Source of the DNA: Accumulibacter sp.
Lineage (GTDB): Bacteria > Pseudomonadota > Gammaproteobacteria > Burkholderiales > Rhodocyclaceae
Assembly (NCBI RefSeq): GCF_023806565.1
Contig: NZ_JAMTDV010000030.1
Location: 1 to 36,676 of the forward strand
Direction of reading: 5' to 3'
Length of the DNA: 36,676 bases
The notes under the pieces were generated by a model. The model was not told the origin of the DNA and did not search any database. It saw only the letters and a list, made by a program, of their open reading frames with translations. Made by a program: the position numbers and the translations under genes. Positions 25,233-34,246 of this stretch are shown here, one piece after another. Each line of letters starts with the position of its first letter. Within the stretch, counting starts at the first letter, position 1.

Positions 25233-26402
25233 TTACTTGCTCAACAACCGCATCCCCCGCTCCAGCCCATCCAGCGTCAGCGGAAACATCCTCCCGCCGA
25301 GCAGGTTGTAGATCAGGGCGGTCGATTGCCGGTATTGCCACGAGTGCTCCGACTCGGGGTTGAGCCAGATGGTGTGCGGCCAGGTGTCGGCCAGGCGGCG
25401 CAGCCAGGTCGCGCCCGGTTCGCTGTTGTTGAATTCGATGCTGCCGTTGGGCTGCACGAGCTCGTAAGGACTCATCGCCGCGTCGCCGACGAAGATCAGC
25501 TTGTAGTCGCTGCCATACTTGTGCAGCACGTCGTGCGTGGCAATGCGCTCGCTGTGGCGGCGGCGGTTGTCCTGCCACAGGTAGTCATAGACGCAGTTGT
25601 GGAAATAGTAGTGTTCGAGGTGCTTGAACTCGCTGCGACACGCCGAGAAGAGCTCTTCGCAGACGCGGATGTGATCGTCCATCGAGCCGCCGATGTCGAG
25701 GAAAAGCAGCACCTTGACGGCGTTGTGACGTTCCGGGCGCAGGTGCAGATCGAGCCAGCCGGCGTTGCGCGCGGTGCTGCTGATCGTTCCTTCTAGGTCG
25801 AGTTCCTCGGCAGCGCCCTCGCGGGCGAAACGCCGCAGACGGCGCAGCGCGATCTTGATGTTGCGCGTGCCGAGTTCGACGCTGTCGTCGAGATTGCGGA
25901 ATTCGCGCTTTTCCCAGACCTTGACCGCCGAGCGATTCTCGCTCCGGCCGCCGACCCGGATTCCCTCGGGATGCGTGCCGCCATGGCCGAAGGGTGAACT
26001 GCCGCCGCTGCCGATCCACTTGCTGCCGCCGGCGTGGCGCTCCTTCTGCTCGGCCAGGCGTTGCTGGAAGGTCTCCATCAGTTTCTCCCAGCCGAGTTTT
26101 TCCAGCTTCGCCCGCTCGGCGTCGGTCAGGTGCCTCTTCACCGCTCGCCGCAGCCATTCCTCCGGGATCAGCACGTCCATCCCTGGCAGCGCCTCCACCC
26201 CCTTGAAGTACTCGCCGAAAGCGCGGTCGAACTTGTCGAAATTGCTTTCGTCCTTGACCAGGATGGCGCGCGCGACGACGTAGAAATCGTCGATGCTGTG
26301 TTCGATGACATGCCGTTGCAGCGCTTCGAGCAGGGCAAGGAACTCCTTGATCGACACCGGCACGCCGCGCGCCTTGAGATGGAGGAAGAAGTCGATCAGC
26401 AC
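25233..26402 (-). CDS. VWA-domain protein, CoxE-like partner of a MoxR ATPase
   Basis: A 389-residue cytoplasmic protein. The N-terminal half (1-225) is the helical, charged region typical of CoxE-like proteins. It contains a Gly-rich segment near 125-150 and VWEKREFRNLDDSVELGTRN near 162-181. The von Willebrand A domain starts near 228, with the metal site DIGGSMD at 236-242 (Asp, Gly-for-Ser, Ser). GDAAMSPYEL supplies a later acidic ligand. The start is a GTG at 26402, 18 bases after the MoxR stop, so the two are co-translated. VWA proteins of this kind work as adaptors that bring a MoxR AAA+ ATPase to its client, often for metal-cofactor insertion or activation of an enzyme. The client here is unknown. 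Confidence 0.92.
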   Translation of the reverse strand: MLIDFFLHLKARGVPVSIKEFLALLEALQRHVIEHSIDDFYVVARAILVKDESNFDKFDRAFGEYFKGVEALPGMDVLIPEEWLRRAVKRHLTDAERAKLEKLGWEKLMETFQQRLAEQKERHAGGSKWIGSGGSSPFGHGGTHPEGIRVGGRSENRSAVKVWEKREFRNLDDSVELGTRNIKIALRRLRRFAREGAAEELDLEGTISSTARNAGWLDLHLRPERHNAVKVLLFLDIGGSMDDHIRVCEELFSACRSEFKHLEHYYFHNCVYDYLWQDNRRRHSERIATHDVLHKYGSDYKLIFVGDAAMSPYELVQPNGSIEFNNSEPGATWLRRLADTWPHTIWLNPESEHSWQYRQSTALIYNLLGGRMFPLTLDGLERGMRLLSK

Positions 26403-26420
26403 CGTTGCTTCGCCGGCTTC

Positions 26421-27263
26421 TCAGCGATTGTGACGCGCCATGAAGATCAGGCGCTCGAACAGGTGGACGTCCTGCTCGTTCTTCAGCAGCGCACCGTGCA
26501 GCGGCGGGATTGCGGTCTTCTGATCCTTGCTGCGCAGCGCTTCGGGTGGGATGTCTTCGGCCAGCAGGAGTTTGAGCCAGTCGAGCAGTTCCGAGGTCGA
26601 AGGCTTCTTCTTCAGGCCGGGAATTTCGCGCAGCTCGAAGAATACTTCCAGCGCCTCGCGCAGCAGGGCGGGTTTCAGGCCGGGGAAATGCACGTCGACG
26701 ATCCGGGTCATTGTCTCCTTGTCGGGAAAGCGGATGTAGTGGAAGAAGCAGCGCCGCAGGAAAGCGTCGGGAAGTTCCTTCTCGTTGTTCGAGGTGATGA
26801 ACAGCACCGGCCGGTGGCGGGCGACGACCTTCTGGCGAGTTTCGTAGACGAAGAACTCCATCCGGTCGAGTTCGCGCAGCAGATCGTTGGGGAATTCGAT
26901 GTCCGCCTTGTCGATTTCGTCGATCAGTACGACCGACGGCGTTTCGCATTCGAACGCCTGCCAGAGGACTCCCTTGATGATGTAACTGCCGATGTCGGCG
27001 ACTTTCGCCTCGCCGAGCTGCGAATCGCGCAGGCGCGATACGGCGTCGTATTCGTAGAGTCCCTGCTGCGCCTTGGTGGTCGACTTCACGTGCCACTCGA
27101 ACAGCGGCAATCCGAGCGCAGCAGCGACTTCCTCGGCAAGCATCGTCTTGCCTGTGCCCGGCTCGCCCTTGATCAGCAGCGGGCGTTGCAGGGTGATCGC
27201 GGCGTTGACGGCGAGCGTCAGGTCACGCGTGGAAACGTAGGTGTCGGAACCGGAAAAGCGCAT
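26421..27263 (-). CDS. MoxR-family AAA+ ATPase
   Basis: AAA+ ATPase of 280 residues, cytoplasmic, probably a hexameric chaperone. The Walker A motif GEPGTGKT is at 33-40 and Walker B VVLIDEIDKAD near 111-121. Sensor 1 (LFITSNNEKELPDAFLRRC) supplies the sensor Asn and arginine finger. AGAGGAAA precedes the ATG. It is paired with the VWA gene directly downstream. The gene begins 72 bases after the DUF1841 stop on the same strand and could be read from the rnf transcript. MoxR-VWA pairs elsewhere mature particular enzymes (CbbQ-CbbO, NorQ-NorD, CoxD-CoxE). No such client enzyme adjoins this pair, unless it is one encoded in the neighbouring rnf cluster, for which there is no direct evidence. Confidence 0.95.
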   Translation of the reverse strand: MRFSGSDTYVSTRDLTLAVNAAITLQRPLLIKGEPGTGKTMLAEEVAAALGLPLFEWHVKSTTKAQQGLYEYDAVSRLRDSQLGEAKVADIGSYIIKGVLWQAFECETPSVVLIDEIDKADIEFPNDLLRELDRMEFFVYETRQKVVARHRPVLFITSNNEKELPDAFLRRCFFHYIRFPDKETMTRIVDVHFPGLKPALLREALEVFFELREIPGLKKKPSTSELLDWLKLLLAEDIPPEALRSKDQKTAIPPLHGALLKNEQDVHLFERLIFMARHNR

Positions 27264-27335
27264 GGTGGGTTTCCTCTCGAAGACCTTGCGATTCTACCCG
27301 CAAAGCAGCGGACAGGGTCCCCCCGACGCTGCCGT

Positions 27336-27764
27336 TCAGCTTCCCGCCGCTCGCCGCAGGCAATCGAGATAGGCCGTTGCATCGATCCCGCCCCCCTGCC
27401 GCTGGGCGCGCCAGAGTGCTTCGCCGAGGCACTCGAGGATGGCGTGTTCGGCGTCGTGCACGTCGAGGCGGGCGCGCAGTGCCTGGTAAATGGCACGGAT
27501 TCCCCGCGGCTGATCGATGCTGATCTGCTCGGCAATCGCCAGGTGCAGCGAGAGGTGGAGAAAGGGATTCATCTGCCCGCCCTCCGGCGTGAACTCCCGC
27601 TCGATCGCCGCCGCGGGATTTTCCAGCAGGGCGTGGTATTCAGGATGCTCCAGGATCAGATCGGCGGCCGTCACCTCGGCTCCTTCGAGCGGCAGCCGCG
27701 CGCGATGTTTTCGCCACGCTTCACAGAAGAAATGGCGAACCTGCTCGCGGCTTGGATTGAACAT
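27336..27764 (-). CDS. DUF1841 family protein
   Basis: A 142-residue soluble protein of the uncharacterised DUF1841 family. It begins MFNPSREQVRHFFCEAWRKH and contains LILEHPEYHALLENP and GQMNPFLHLSLHLAIAEQISID, all characteristic. The ATG at 27764 is preferred over an upstream in-frame start because GGGAG precedes it and the family N-terminus starts exactly there. The gene begins 13 bases after the FIST-domain gene and is likely the last gene of the rnf-nth run. Its role is not known. The conserved His/Glu-containing HLSLHLAIAE segment could bind a metal, but that is a guess. Confidence 0.88.
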   Translation of the reverse strand: MFNPSREQVRHFFCEAWRKHRARLPLEGAEVTAADLILEHPEYHALLENPAAAIEREFTPEGGQMNPFLHLSLHLAIAEQISIDQPRGIRAIYQALRARLDVHDAEHAILECLGEALWRAQRQGGGIDATAYLDCLRRAAGS

Positions 27765-27777
27765 GCCAGCTCCCGTT

Positions 27778-28878
27778 TCAATGATGCAGCAAGGTGGTAA
27801 GCACCGCATTCTGCAGCAGACGGCCGCCACCCCCCGCGGCAGGAACGATCTGCCCGGTGCCGTAGGTACCGATCAATGGCAGCCGAGGGAACTGCTGCCG
27901 AAGGCAATCGAGATCACGGTCGTCTCCGGCATAGAAGAAGGGGCCACGTCCGACGCAGGAGAAGACCACGGCCGCCAGCGGATCGACGGCTGCGGCTGCC
28001 AGCCGGGCGACGCTCTGGCGCATGTCGGCGGCGGCCACGCCGGGCGAACGAATCGCCCAGGCGACGTACTGTCCCGGCAAGGGACACTCGCTCAGCGTCA
28101 GCGCCCCCTTGCCGTCGCCGCCGATGATCGCCGCGGTTCGCTGCCTGCCATCGAGCGGCGCCCCCGCGATGGGCAGCGGCTCGCACGCTCCGTCGATGAG
28201 CACGGCACACAGCGAGGTGGTGATTTCGCCCAGTGACGGCGGCGCCGCAGTGGCGCAAGATGCCCGCCGTGCCGCCGCAAGGTTGTCGAGGGCGCTTTCG
28301 CCGCCCACCCGGAGCAGTTCATGGCGGCAACTGCTGTCGATCCGGCATGCTTCGGCAAGAAAGCGCCAGCCTGTCGAAGTCGCAAAGTCGACCCGCGCCC
28401 CGCGCACCACCCAGGCCGCTTCGCTGCACAGGCGACTCTGCTGCCAGGCCAGCAATTCTGCCGGCCCCGCCCGGCCCGAAAAGCAACCGCCAAGGCGACG
28501 TCGGCGCTGCCCAGCCCACCCATGCGGAAAGGCGCCGCCGGCGTAGCTGAAAATCGCCGCGTCGCCGGGCTCGCCTTCTGCACTCCCGACGGAGAGCTCG
28601 CCGCCAAGAACCATGACCGCCGCCGCCGGACGATCGACGACCCAGCCACTGGCGGTGAACACGCCGGCGGCAATTCCGCCAACTACCTGGGTGCAATGCG
28701 CCGCGCGCGCCACGGCCGTGACGCACTGCTGCGCCCGCCGGGAAAACTCTGCGCTCAGAAACAGCAGCACCCCGTGCGCATGGCGTTCGCCGGCTTCGTC
28801 GAGCGCCATGCGAAGCGCTTCCACCGCCAGTTCCGGCACCGGCTCGTTGCCGGACGCCAAGGCGCTGGCGACGCTCAT
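27778..28878 (-). CDS. FIST-domain (FIST_N/FIST_C) protein
   Basis: A 366-residue protein with the two-part FIST architecture (F-box and intracellular signal transduction). The N-terminal half contains the HGVLLFLSAEF stretch and the VVGGIAAGVFTASG segment. The C-terminal part ends with CVGRGPFFYAGDDRDLDCLRQ, PLIGTYGTGQIVP and RLLQNAVLTTLLHH, diagnostic of FIST_C. No output domain (kinase, GGDEF, methyl-accepting) is attached, so it is a stand-alone ligand-binding or scaffold module. The start overlaps the nth stop by four bases (ATGA), so it is translationally coupled to nth. FIST domains are thought to sense small ligands such as amino acids; the link with Rnf and Nth is unexplained. Confidence 0.87.
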   Translation of the reverse strand: MSVASALASGNEPVPELAVEALRMALDEAGERHAHGVLLFLSAEFSRRAQQCVTAVARAAHCTQVVGGIAAGVFTASGWVVDRPAAAVMVLGGELSVGSAEGEPGDAAIFSYAGGAFPHGWAGQRRRRLGGCFSGRAGPAELLAWQQSRLCSEAAWVVRGARVDFATSTGWRFLAEACRIDSSCRHELLRVGGESALDNLAAARRASCATAAPPSLGEITTSLCAVLIDGACEPLPIAGAPLDGRQRTAAIIGGDGKGALTLSECPLPGQYVAWAIRSPGVAAADMRQSVARLAAAAVDPLAAVVFSCVGRGPFFYAGDDRDLDCLRQQFPRLPLIGTYGTGQIVPAAGGGGRLLQNAVLTTLLHH

Positions 28879-29531
28879 CCTGCGGCAGCGCCGGCCGGCT
28901 CGACGGTCTTGTCTGGATATTCACAAAGATCGGCAATCAGGCAGCGCCAGCACTCGGGCCTGCGCGCCTTGCAGACGTAGCGACCATGCAGGATCAGCCA
29001 GTGATGGGCGAAATGTCGGAACTCCTCCGGCACTGCCTGCAGCAACTCGTTTTCGACGGCGAGTGGCGTCTTGCCGGGCGCCAGCCCGCTGCGGTTGGCC
29101 AAGCGGAAAATATGCGTATCGACGGCGATCGTCGGTTCGCCGAAAGCGGTGTTGAGAACCACGTTGGCGGTCTTGCGGCCGACCCCGGGCAGGCTTTCGA
29201 GCGCCTCGCGCGCGCGCGGCACCGCGCCGCCGTGCAACTCGAGCAGTTGCCGGCAGGTGGCGATGACGTTCCTCGCCTTGCCCTGGTAGAGCCCGATGCG
29301 GTTGATGTACGCGCTCAGACCGCTCTCGCCCAGGGCCAGCATTGCCTGTGGCGTCGGCGCATCGGTGAAAAGCTTCCGGGTCGCCAGATTGACGCTCCTG
29401 TCGGTGGCCTGCGCCGAGAGGATGACGGCGATCAGCAGTTGAAAGTTGCTGGTGTACTCGAGTTCGGTCGCCGGCTCGGGATTGGCGGCACGCAGACGGG
29501 CGAAGATTTCCCGCCGCTGGGCAGCGTTCAT
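28875..29531 (-). CDS. nth: Endonuclease III
   Basis: DNA glycosylase/AP lyase of base excision repair that removes oxidised pyrimidines. The 218-residue protein (from the ATG at 29531) has the family start MNAAQRREIFARLRAANP, LLIAVILSAQATD, the helix-hairpin-helix LPGVGRKTANVV with the catalytic Lys, and VDTHIFRLANR with the catalytic Asp. Four cysteines spaced 6-2-5 (CKARRPEC, WRC, LIADLC) hold a 4Fe-4S cluster. An in-frame TTG at 29552 could extend it by seven residues, but the ATG matches the usual N-terminus. It begins 22 bases after rnfE and overlaps the FIST gene. The same rnf-nth order occurs in E. coli. Confidence 0.97.
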   Translation of the reverse strand: MNAAQRREIFARLRAANPEPATELEYTSNFQLLIAVILSAQATDRSVNLATRKLFTDAPTPQAMLALGESGLSAYINRIGLYQGKARNVIATCRQLLELHGGAVPRAREALESLPGVGRKTANVVLNTAFGEPTIAVDTHIFRLANRSGLAPGKTPLAVENELLQAVPEEFRHFAHHWLILHGRYVCKARRPECWRCLIADLCEYPDKTVEPAGAAAG

Positions 29532-29553
29532 CGTCGCCGAATCCGCCTGCAAC

Positions 29554-30249
29554 TCAGGCGCTTCCGCCGACCGCCAGCGGCGTCCCGTCGTGGCCCCGGC
29601 CCGACTTGCGGGCAGCGGCGCGTGCCTCGACCCAGTTCTTCCAGGCGATCAGGCAGCCGAGCAGGATAAAGGCGCCCGGCGGCAGGATGGCGAGGAGCAG
29701 GCCGGGATAGTCGGCCGGCAACAACTGCAAGGGTTGCAGCGCCGGAAACACCATGTCGATCCCTGCCAATAGCGTGCCGCCACCGATCAGCTCGCGCAGG
29801 CCGCCGAGCAGACCGAGCGTCCATAACATGCCGATCCCCATGCAGGCGCCATCGAGCGCCGACTGCAACGGCGGGTTCTTGTTGGCAAAGGCCTCGACCC
29901 GCGCGAGCACGATGCAATTGGTGACGATCAGCGGGATGAAGATGCCGAGCACCAGATACAGGTCGTGGAAATGGGCGTTGAACAGGAGATCGATGATCGT
30001 CACCAGCGCTGCGACCACCAGGATGAATACCGGGATGCGTATTTCGTGCGGAATCAGGTTGCGCAACAGGGCAACGGCGACATTGGACATTGCCATGACG
30101 ATCAGCGTCGCCAGCGACAGCATCACACCGTTGACCAGATTGGTGGTCACCGCCAGCAGCGGGCACATGCCGAGGATCTGCACCAGGCTGGAATTCTGCC
30201 GCCAGATGCCGTTGTTGCCGATTTCCCGGATTTCCTCGCGACTGATCAT
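29554..30249 (-). CDS. rnfE: Rnf electron transport complex subunit E
   Basis: Membrane subunit of the Rnf ion-translocating ferredoxin:NAD oxidoreductase, 231 residues. Six or so hydrophobic segments are visible. It begins MISREEIREIGNNGIWRQNSS and has LVQILGMCPLLAVTTNLVNG and LIVTNCIVLARVEAFANKNP, whose cysteines help hold the membrane 2Fe-2S centre in RnfA/RnfE. The ATG overlaps the rnfG stop by four bases. A charged tail (ARKSGRGHDG) ends the protein. RnfE and RnfA are inverted-topology homologues and both are present here, as in a complete complex. Confidence 0.96.
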   Translation of the reverse strand: MISREEIREIGNNGIWRQNSSLVQILGMCPLLAVTTNLVNGVMLSLATLIVMAMSNVAVALLRNLIPHEIRIPVFILVVAALVTIIDLLFNAHFHDLYLVLGIFIPLIVTNCIVLARVEAFANKNPPLQSALDGACMGIGMLWTLGLLGGLRELIGGGTLLAGIDMVFPALQPLQLLPADYPGLLLAILPPGAFILLGCLIAWKNWVEARAAARKSGRGHDGTPLAVGGSA

Positions 30250-30932
30250 TGCTCTCCTCCCCGACTTTCTGGCGAAGCCGCCTCGGCGAACAGCCGCTGG
30301 CGATTCGCTTCGACATACTGCAGCGCCTTGTGCACCGCCTTGATCACGGCGCGCGGCGTGACCGTGGCGCCGGCGACCGAATCGAAATGGCCGCCGTCCT
30401 TCTTCACCCGCCACTCGCGGTCGTTCACCGCTGCCAGCGAAAGTCCGTCGAACTGCCGGATCCACGGATGTTCCTTGTTCCTGTCCTTGCGCGGATCGAT
30501 GTAGTCGCCAAGACCGGGCGTCTCCTTGTGCTGCGTGACGCGCACCCCGAGCAGCGTACCGTCGGCGGCGACCGCGAGCAACAGACGGATCCTGCCCGAA
30601 TAGCCATCGGGAGCGACCGCTTCGAAGACCAGCGCGCTGGCCTTGCCGGCCTTGCGCGCCAGGTAGGCGGTCGTCTCCTCGTCGTTGCCCAGGGCGGCGC
30701 TCGGCGGCAGCGACAGACTGTCCCTGAGCAAATCATTGTCATAAACCCCGGGCGGCAGCACCTCGCCGATCAACTTCATCTTTTCGGTCGCCGTCGCCGC
30801 ATCGATCGCCTCCCTGGTGGACAGGAATGCGGCGACCAGCAGGCCGGAGAACGCCACCACAAAGATTGCCAGGATGAGTGCCGTCCGCACCGCCATCGTG
30901 GCGGCAGTGGGCGGCGCCTTGGGCCGCGTCAT
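30246..30932 (-). CDS. rnfG: Rnf electron transport complex subunit G
   Basis: Subunit with covalent FMN, 228 residues. A single membrane anchor lies near 14-38 (ALILAIFVVAFSGLLVAAF) and the rest is periplasmic. The FMN-binding domain carries QHKETPGLGDYID and HFDSVAGATVTPRAVIKAV, where the Thr of GAT is the covalent FMN site. The ATG at 30932 overlaps the rnfD stop by four bases, and the rnfE start overlaps this gene's stop in the same way, so translation is coupled along the operon. Electrons pass through RnfG and RnfD flavins across the membrane. Confidence 0.96.
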   Translation of the reverse strand: MTRPKAPPTAATMAVRTALILAIFVVAFSGLLVAAFLSTREAIDAATATEKMKLIGEVLPPGVYDNDLLRDSLSLPPSAALGNDEETTAYLARKAGKASALVFEAVAPDGYSGRIRLLLAVAADGTLLGVRVTQHKETPGLGDYIDPRKDRNKEHPWIRQFDGLSLAAVNDREWRVKKDGGHFDSVAGATVTPRAVIKAVHKALQYVEANRQRLFAEAASPESRGGEQ

Positions 30933-31951
30933 TGCGCGTCCTTCATGCCGAAGATCGGCGGCTGCGTGTACATGTCGATCAGCGGCACGCAGAGATTCAT
31001 CAGCAGGACGGCGAAAGCGACGCCGTCGGGATAGCCGCCGAAAACGCGAATGATGTACGCCAGCACCCCGGCACAGAAGCCGAAGATCAGCTTGCCCCGG
31101 GGCGTCGTGCAACCGGAGACCGGATCCGTGACGATGAAGAAGGCGCCGAGCATCGCGCCGCCGGAAAAGAGATGGAACAGCGGATTCGCGAACTGCTGCG
31201 GGTTCCACCCCCAGAGCGTGCCCGCCAATAGCGACAGGCCAGCGAGAAAGCCGAGCGGCGCGTGCCAATTGATGACTTTCCTTCGCCACAGCCAGAGACC
31301 GCCCAGCAGGTAGCCACCGCTCACCCATTCCCAGCCGCGCCCCGCGAAATTGCCGAAAACGTCCTGCGTTGCCAGCAGCGTCGGCACGTCGACGGCTCCC
31401 TCGCCGAGCTTCAGGGCCGTCTTGAGTGAATCGAGCGGCGTCGCTCCGCTCATCACGTCGATCCGCTGGGCAAGACCGGCAATGATCTCGATCTGTTCGC
31501 CCAGGCTCAGTTTGAGGCCGAGCACCGGCCATTGCGACATCAGCGCCGGGAACGAGACGATGCACACGGCGAAGGCGATCATCGCCGGATTGAACGGATT
31601 CTGGCCCAGTCCGCCGTAGAGCTGTTTGGCGACGACGATGGCAAACAGCGCGCCGACGACGATCAGCCACCACGGGGCGAGCGGCGGAAAAGTCAGGGCG
31701 ATCAGCCAGGCGGTGACGATCGCGCTGCCATCGCTCAGGAACAGGCGCAGCGGTCTGCCGCGCAAGCGCAACATCAGCGCTTCACCGGCGAGCGCGGCGA
31801 GCGTGGCGATCGCCAACTGCAGCACGATACAGGCCCCGACCAGCCAGACGTAGGCGGCTATGCCCGGCAGCAGCGCCAGCAGCACCTGCAGCATCACCCG
31901 CTGGACGCTGGCTTGCCCGAGCACGTACGGGGGGGTCGTGAAGTGCGTCAT
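30929..31951 (-). CDS. rnfD: Rnf electron transport complex subunit D
   Basis: Membrane flavoprotein subunit, 340 residues, with about nine hydrophobic segments. The N-terminal [20 protein letters not shown] and LFLSDGSAIVTAWLIALTFPP are typical, as is GGLGQNPFNPAM. The covalent FMN threonine lies in DVMSGATPLDSLK. The C-terminal part holds FFIVTDPVSGCTTPRG and GGYPDGVAFAVLLMNLCVPLID. It overlaps rnfC upstream and rnfG downstream by four bases each. It is homologous to NqrB and is thought to form part of the ion path. Confidence 0.96.
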   Translation of the reverse strand: MTHFTTPPYVLGQASVQRVMLQVLLALLPGIAAYVWLVGACIVLQLAIATLAALAGEALMLRLRGRPLRLFLSDGSAIVTAWLIALTFPPLAPWWLIVVGALFAIVVAKQLYGGLGQNPFNPAMIAFAVCIVSFPALMSQWPVLGLKLSLGEQIEIIAGLAQRIDVMSGATPLDSLKTALKLGEGAVDVPTLLATQDVFGNFAGRGWEWVSGGYLLGGLWLWRRKVINWHAPLGFLAGLSLLAGTLWGWNPQQFANPLFHLFSGGAMLGAFFIVTDPVSGCTTPRGKLIFGFCAGVLAYIIRVFGGYPDGVAFAVLLMNLCVPLIDMYTQPPIFGMKDAQ

Positions 31952-33714
31952 TCGGCGGTCCGTGGCGGCGTGCTGGCGGCGTCCGCGCGCTCGGCATCGG
32001 GTTGCAGGGCTCTGCGGCGAGCCTCGATCGCGGCAATCTCCTTTTCCTGCTCGGCGGAGAGTCGTTCGGTGTTTCTCGGTCGCACTGCTTCGCGCTGCGC
32101 GCGCGCACGCTCCATCGCGGCGACGATGGTCGCCTTCTTGATCGCCTCGGCATCACTCGCCAAAGCGGCGACCTCGGGACTTGGCGCGAGCGGATTCGCT
32201 GCTGCATCGGCAACAACCGGCACCGCATCGGCCGGCATCGGTGCGGCCTTGCGTTCGCTCGTCCTGGCGGCAGCGGCCTTGGCCAGACGCTCGGCCTTTT
32301 CGGCCTGCTCGCGCTCCTCGCGCGCGTTGCGCAACTCGAAACGCTCCTTGGCCGCTTCCGCTGCCTGCTTCTCGCGCTCGCGCGCCCAGATTTCGCTCTT
32401 GGCAAAGCGGAAGTACTGGACCAGCGGAATGTGCGACGGGCAGACGTAGCTGCAGCAGCCGCATTCGATGCAGTCGAACAGGTAGTACTCCTGCGTCTTG
32501 CCGAAATTCCTGGCGCGCGCGAACCAGTACAGCTCGAACGGCTGCAGTTCGTGCGGGCAGACTTCGGCACAGGCACCACAACGAATGCAGGGCATTTCCG
32601 GCGGACTTGGCGGGAACAGCGTCGGCGAACCGGCAATGACGCAATTCGTCGCCTTGACCACCGGCGCCGCGAGGTCGGGAATCTCGAAGCCCATCATCGG
32701 TCCACCCATCAGATACGAGCCGGTGTCGGCCTTCGGCCCGCCGAGAGCGACCAGGTCGTGCATCGGCGTCCCCAGCCGTACTTCCCAGTTGCGCGGATGC
32801 TCGACATTACCGGTGAGGGTGACGATGCGCGAAATCACCGGCTCGCCGTGCGCGAGCGCACGATACGCGGTATAGGCAGTGGCGACGTTGAAACACTGCA
32901 CGCCGAGTTCGGTCGATCGCTTGCTCGCCGGAACCTCCTTGCCGGTCAGCACGCGGATCAGTTGCTTGGCACCACCGGCCGGGTAACGCGTGGGAACGGC
33001 GACCACCTCGTAGTCCTCGCCCAGGCGATCGACCGCTTCGCGCATTGCGGCAACGGCCTCCGGCTTGTTGTCCTCGATGCCGATCAGTACCTGGCGGGCG
33101 GCCAGCAGATCGCGGAAGATGGCGGATCCGCGGACGATTTCCTCGGCGCGCTCGCGCATCAGCACGTCGTCGCAGGTCATGAAGGGCTCGCACTCCGCAC
33201 CGTTGATGACCAGATGCTCGACGGGCACCGCCTTCGCCGCGGTGAGCTTGGCGTGGCTGGGAAAAACCGCGCCGCCGAGGCCGACGACTCCGGCATCGCG
33301 CAGCAGCTCGCGCACGCGCTCGGGCGGCAGGCTCCGATGATCGACCGGTACGCGGTCGATCCACTCGTCGCGGCCGTCGGGCTCGATCACCACGCTGAGC
33401 GTCGGCAGGCCCGATGGATGCGCAGCGACATGCTCCTCGACCGCCAGCACCGTACCGGAAGTTGGCGCGTGTACCGCGGACGACACCCAGCGGTCGGCAC
33501 TGCCGATCAGTTGCCCCTTGCGCACCTGTTCGCCGGGCTGCACCAGCGGATTCGGCGCACCGCCGATGCTCTGATGCAGCGGCACGTACAATCTGGCGGG
33601 CAAGGGCGCCTGGCCGATCGGATCCTGCACCGAGGGCGCCTTGTTGGTGTCCGGCTTGACACCGCCCTTGAAACGGAAGAGCTTCTGCAGCACGCCGGTC
33701 AGCTCAGGCGGCAC
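31948..33714 (-). CDS. rnfC: Rnf electron transport complex subunit C
   Basis: Peripheral subunit that reacts with NAD(H), 588 residues. The N-terminal half has the NADH/FMN-binding region ([10 protein letters not shown], then [15 protein letters not shown] and [14 protein letters not shown]). Two 4Fe-4S motifs follow, with cysteines at 376, 379, 382 and 386 ([12 protein letters not shown]) and at 415, 418, 421 and 425 ([12 protein letters not shown]). After about 445 comes a long Ala/Glu/Arg/Lys-rich helical extension, as in other proteobacterial RnfC proteins. The start is GTG at 33714, overlapping the rnfB stop by 11 bases; a second GTG seven codons in is also possible. Confidence 0.96.
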   Translation of the reverse strand: MPPELTGVLQKLFRFKGGVKPDTNKAPSVQDPIGQAPLPARLYVPLHQSIGGAPNPLVQPGEQVRKGQLIGSADRWVSSAVHAPTSGTVLAVEEHVAAHPSGLPTLSVVIEPDGRDEWIDRVPVDHRSLPPERVRELLRDAGVVGLGGAVFPSHAKLTAAKAVPVEHLVINGAECEPFMTCDDVLMRERAEEIVRGSAIFRDLLAARQVLIGIEDNKPEAVAAMREAVDRLGEDYEVVAVPTRYPAGGAKQLIRVLTGKEVPASKRSTELGVQCFNVATAYTAYRALAHGEPVISRIVTLTGNVEHPRNWEVRLGTPMHDLVALGGPKADTGSYLMGGPMMGFEIPDLAAPVVKATNCVIAGSPTLFPPSPPEMPCIRCGACAEVCPHELQPFELYWFARARNFGKTQEYYLFDCIECGCCSYVCPSHIPLVQYFRFAKSEIWAREREKQAAEAAKERFELRNAREEREQAEKAERLAKAAAARTSERKAAPMPADAVPVVADAAANPLAPSPEVAALASDAEAIKKATIVAAMERARAQREAVRPRNTERLSAEQEKEIAAIEARRRALQPDAERADAASTPPRTAE

Positions 33715-34246
33715 GCTTGATTTCGATCACCGGATACTTCCATTTCCAGTTGTCGAGATTTTCGACGATCGGCTGCATGTAGATGCACTCGACCGGACAG
33801 GGTTTGACACACAGCTCGCAGCCGGTGCACAGCGCCGCGATGATGGTGTGCATCTGCTTGGCGGCGCCGGCGATGGCATCGACCGGACACGCCTGAATGC
33901 ACAGCGTACAGCCGATGCAGGTCTGTTCGTCGATGATCGCCACCTGCTTCGGCTTCTCCTCGCCTTCGAGCGGTTTGACTTCACGACCGAGCAGATCGGC
34001 GAGCTTGCGCACGCCGTCGCTGCCGCCCGGCGGACACAGGTTGATATCGGCCTCGCCGGAGGAAATCGCCGCCGCATAGGGTTTGCAACCGGGATAGCCG
34101 CATTGGCCGCATTGCGTCTGCGGCAGGATCGCCTCGATCTTCTCGACCAGCGGGTCGCCCTCGACCTTGAACTTGATCGAGGCATAGCCGAGGGCGGCGC
34201 CGAGCACGACGGCGCCGAGCGCCATGATCGCCAGGGTGACGATCAT
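33704..34246 (-). CDS. rnfB: Rnf electron transport complex subunit B
   Basis: Iron-sulfur subunit that takes electrons from ferredoxin, 180 residues. One N-terminal membrane anchor (about 3-24) is followed by the Fe-S domain [16 protein letters not shown] with its later cysteine in LCPPGG, then two ferredoxin-type motifs, [16 protein letters not shown] and [16 protein letters not shown]. The length is that of short proteobacterial RnfB (no extra clusters). The ATG overlaps the rnfA stop by four bases. Confidence 0.97.
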   Translation of the reverse strand: MIVTLAIMALGAVVLGAALGYASIKFKVEGDPLVEKIEAILPQTQCGQCGYPGCKPYAAAISSGEADINLCPPGGSDGVRKLADLLGREVKPLEGEEKPKQVAIIDEQTCIGCTLCIQACPVDAIAGAAKQMHTIIAALCTGCELCVKPCPVECIYMQPIVENLDNWKWKYPVIEIKRAA

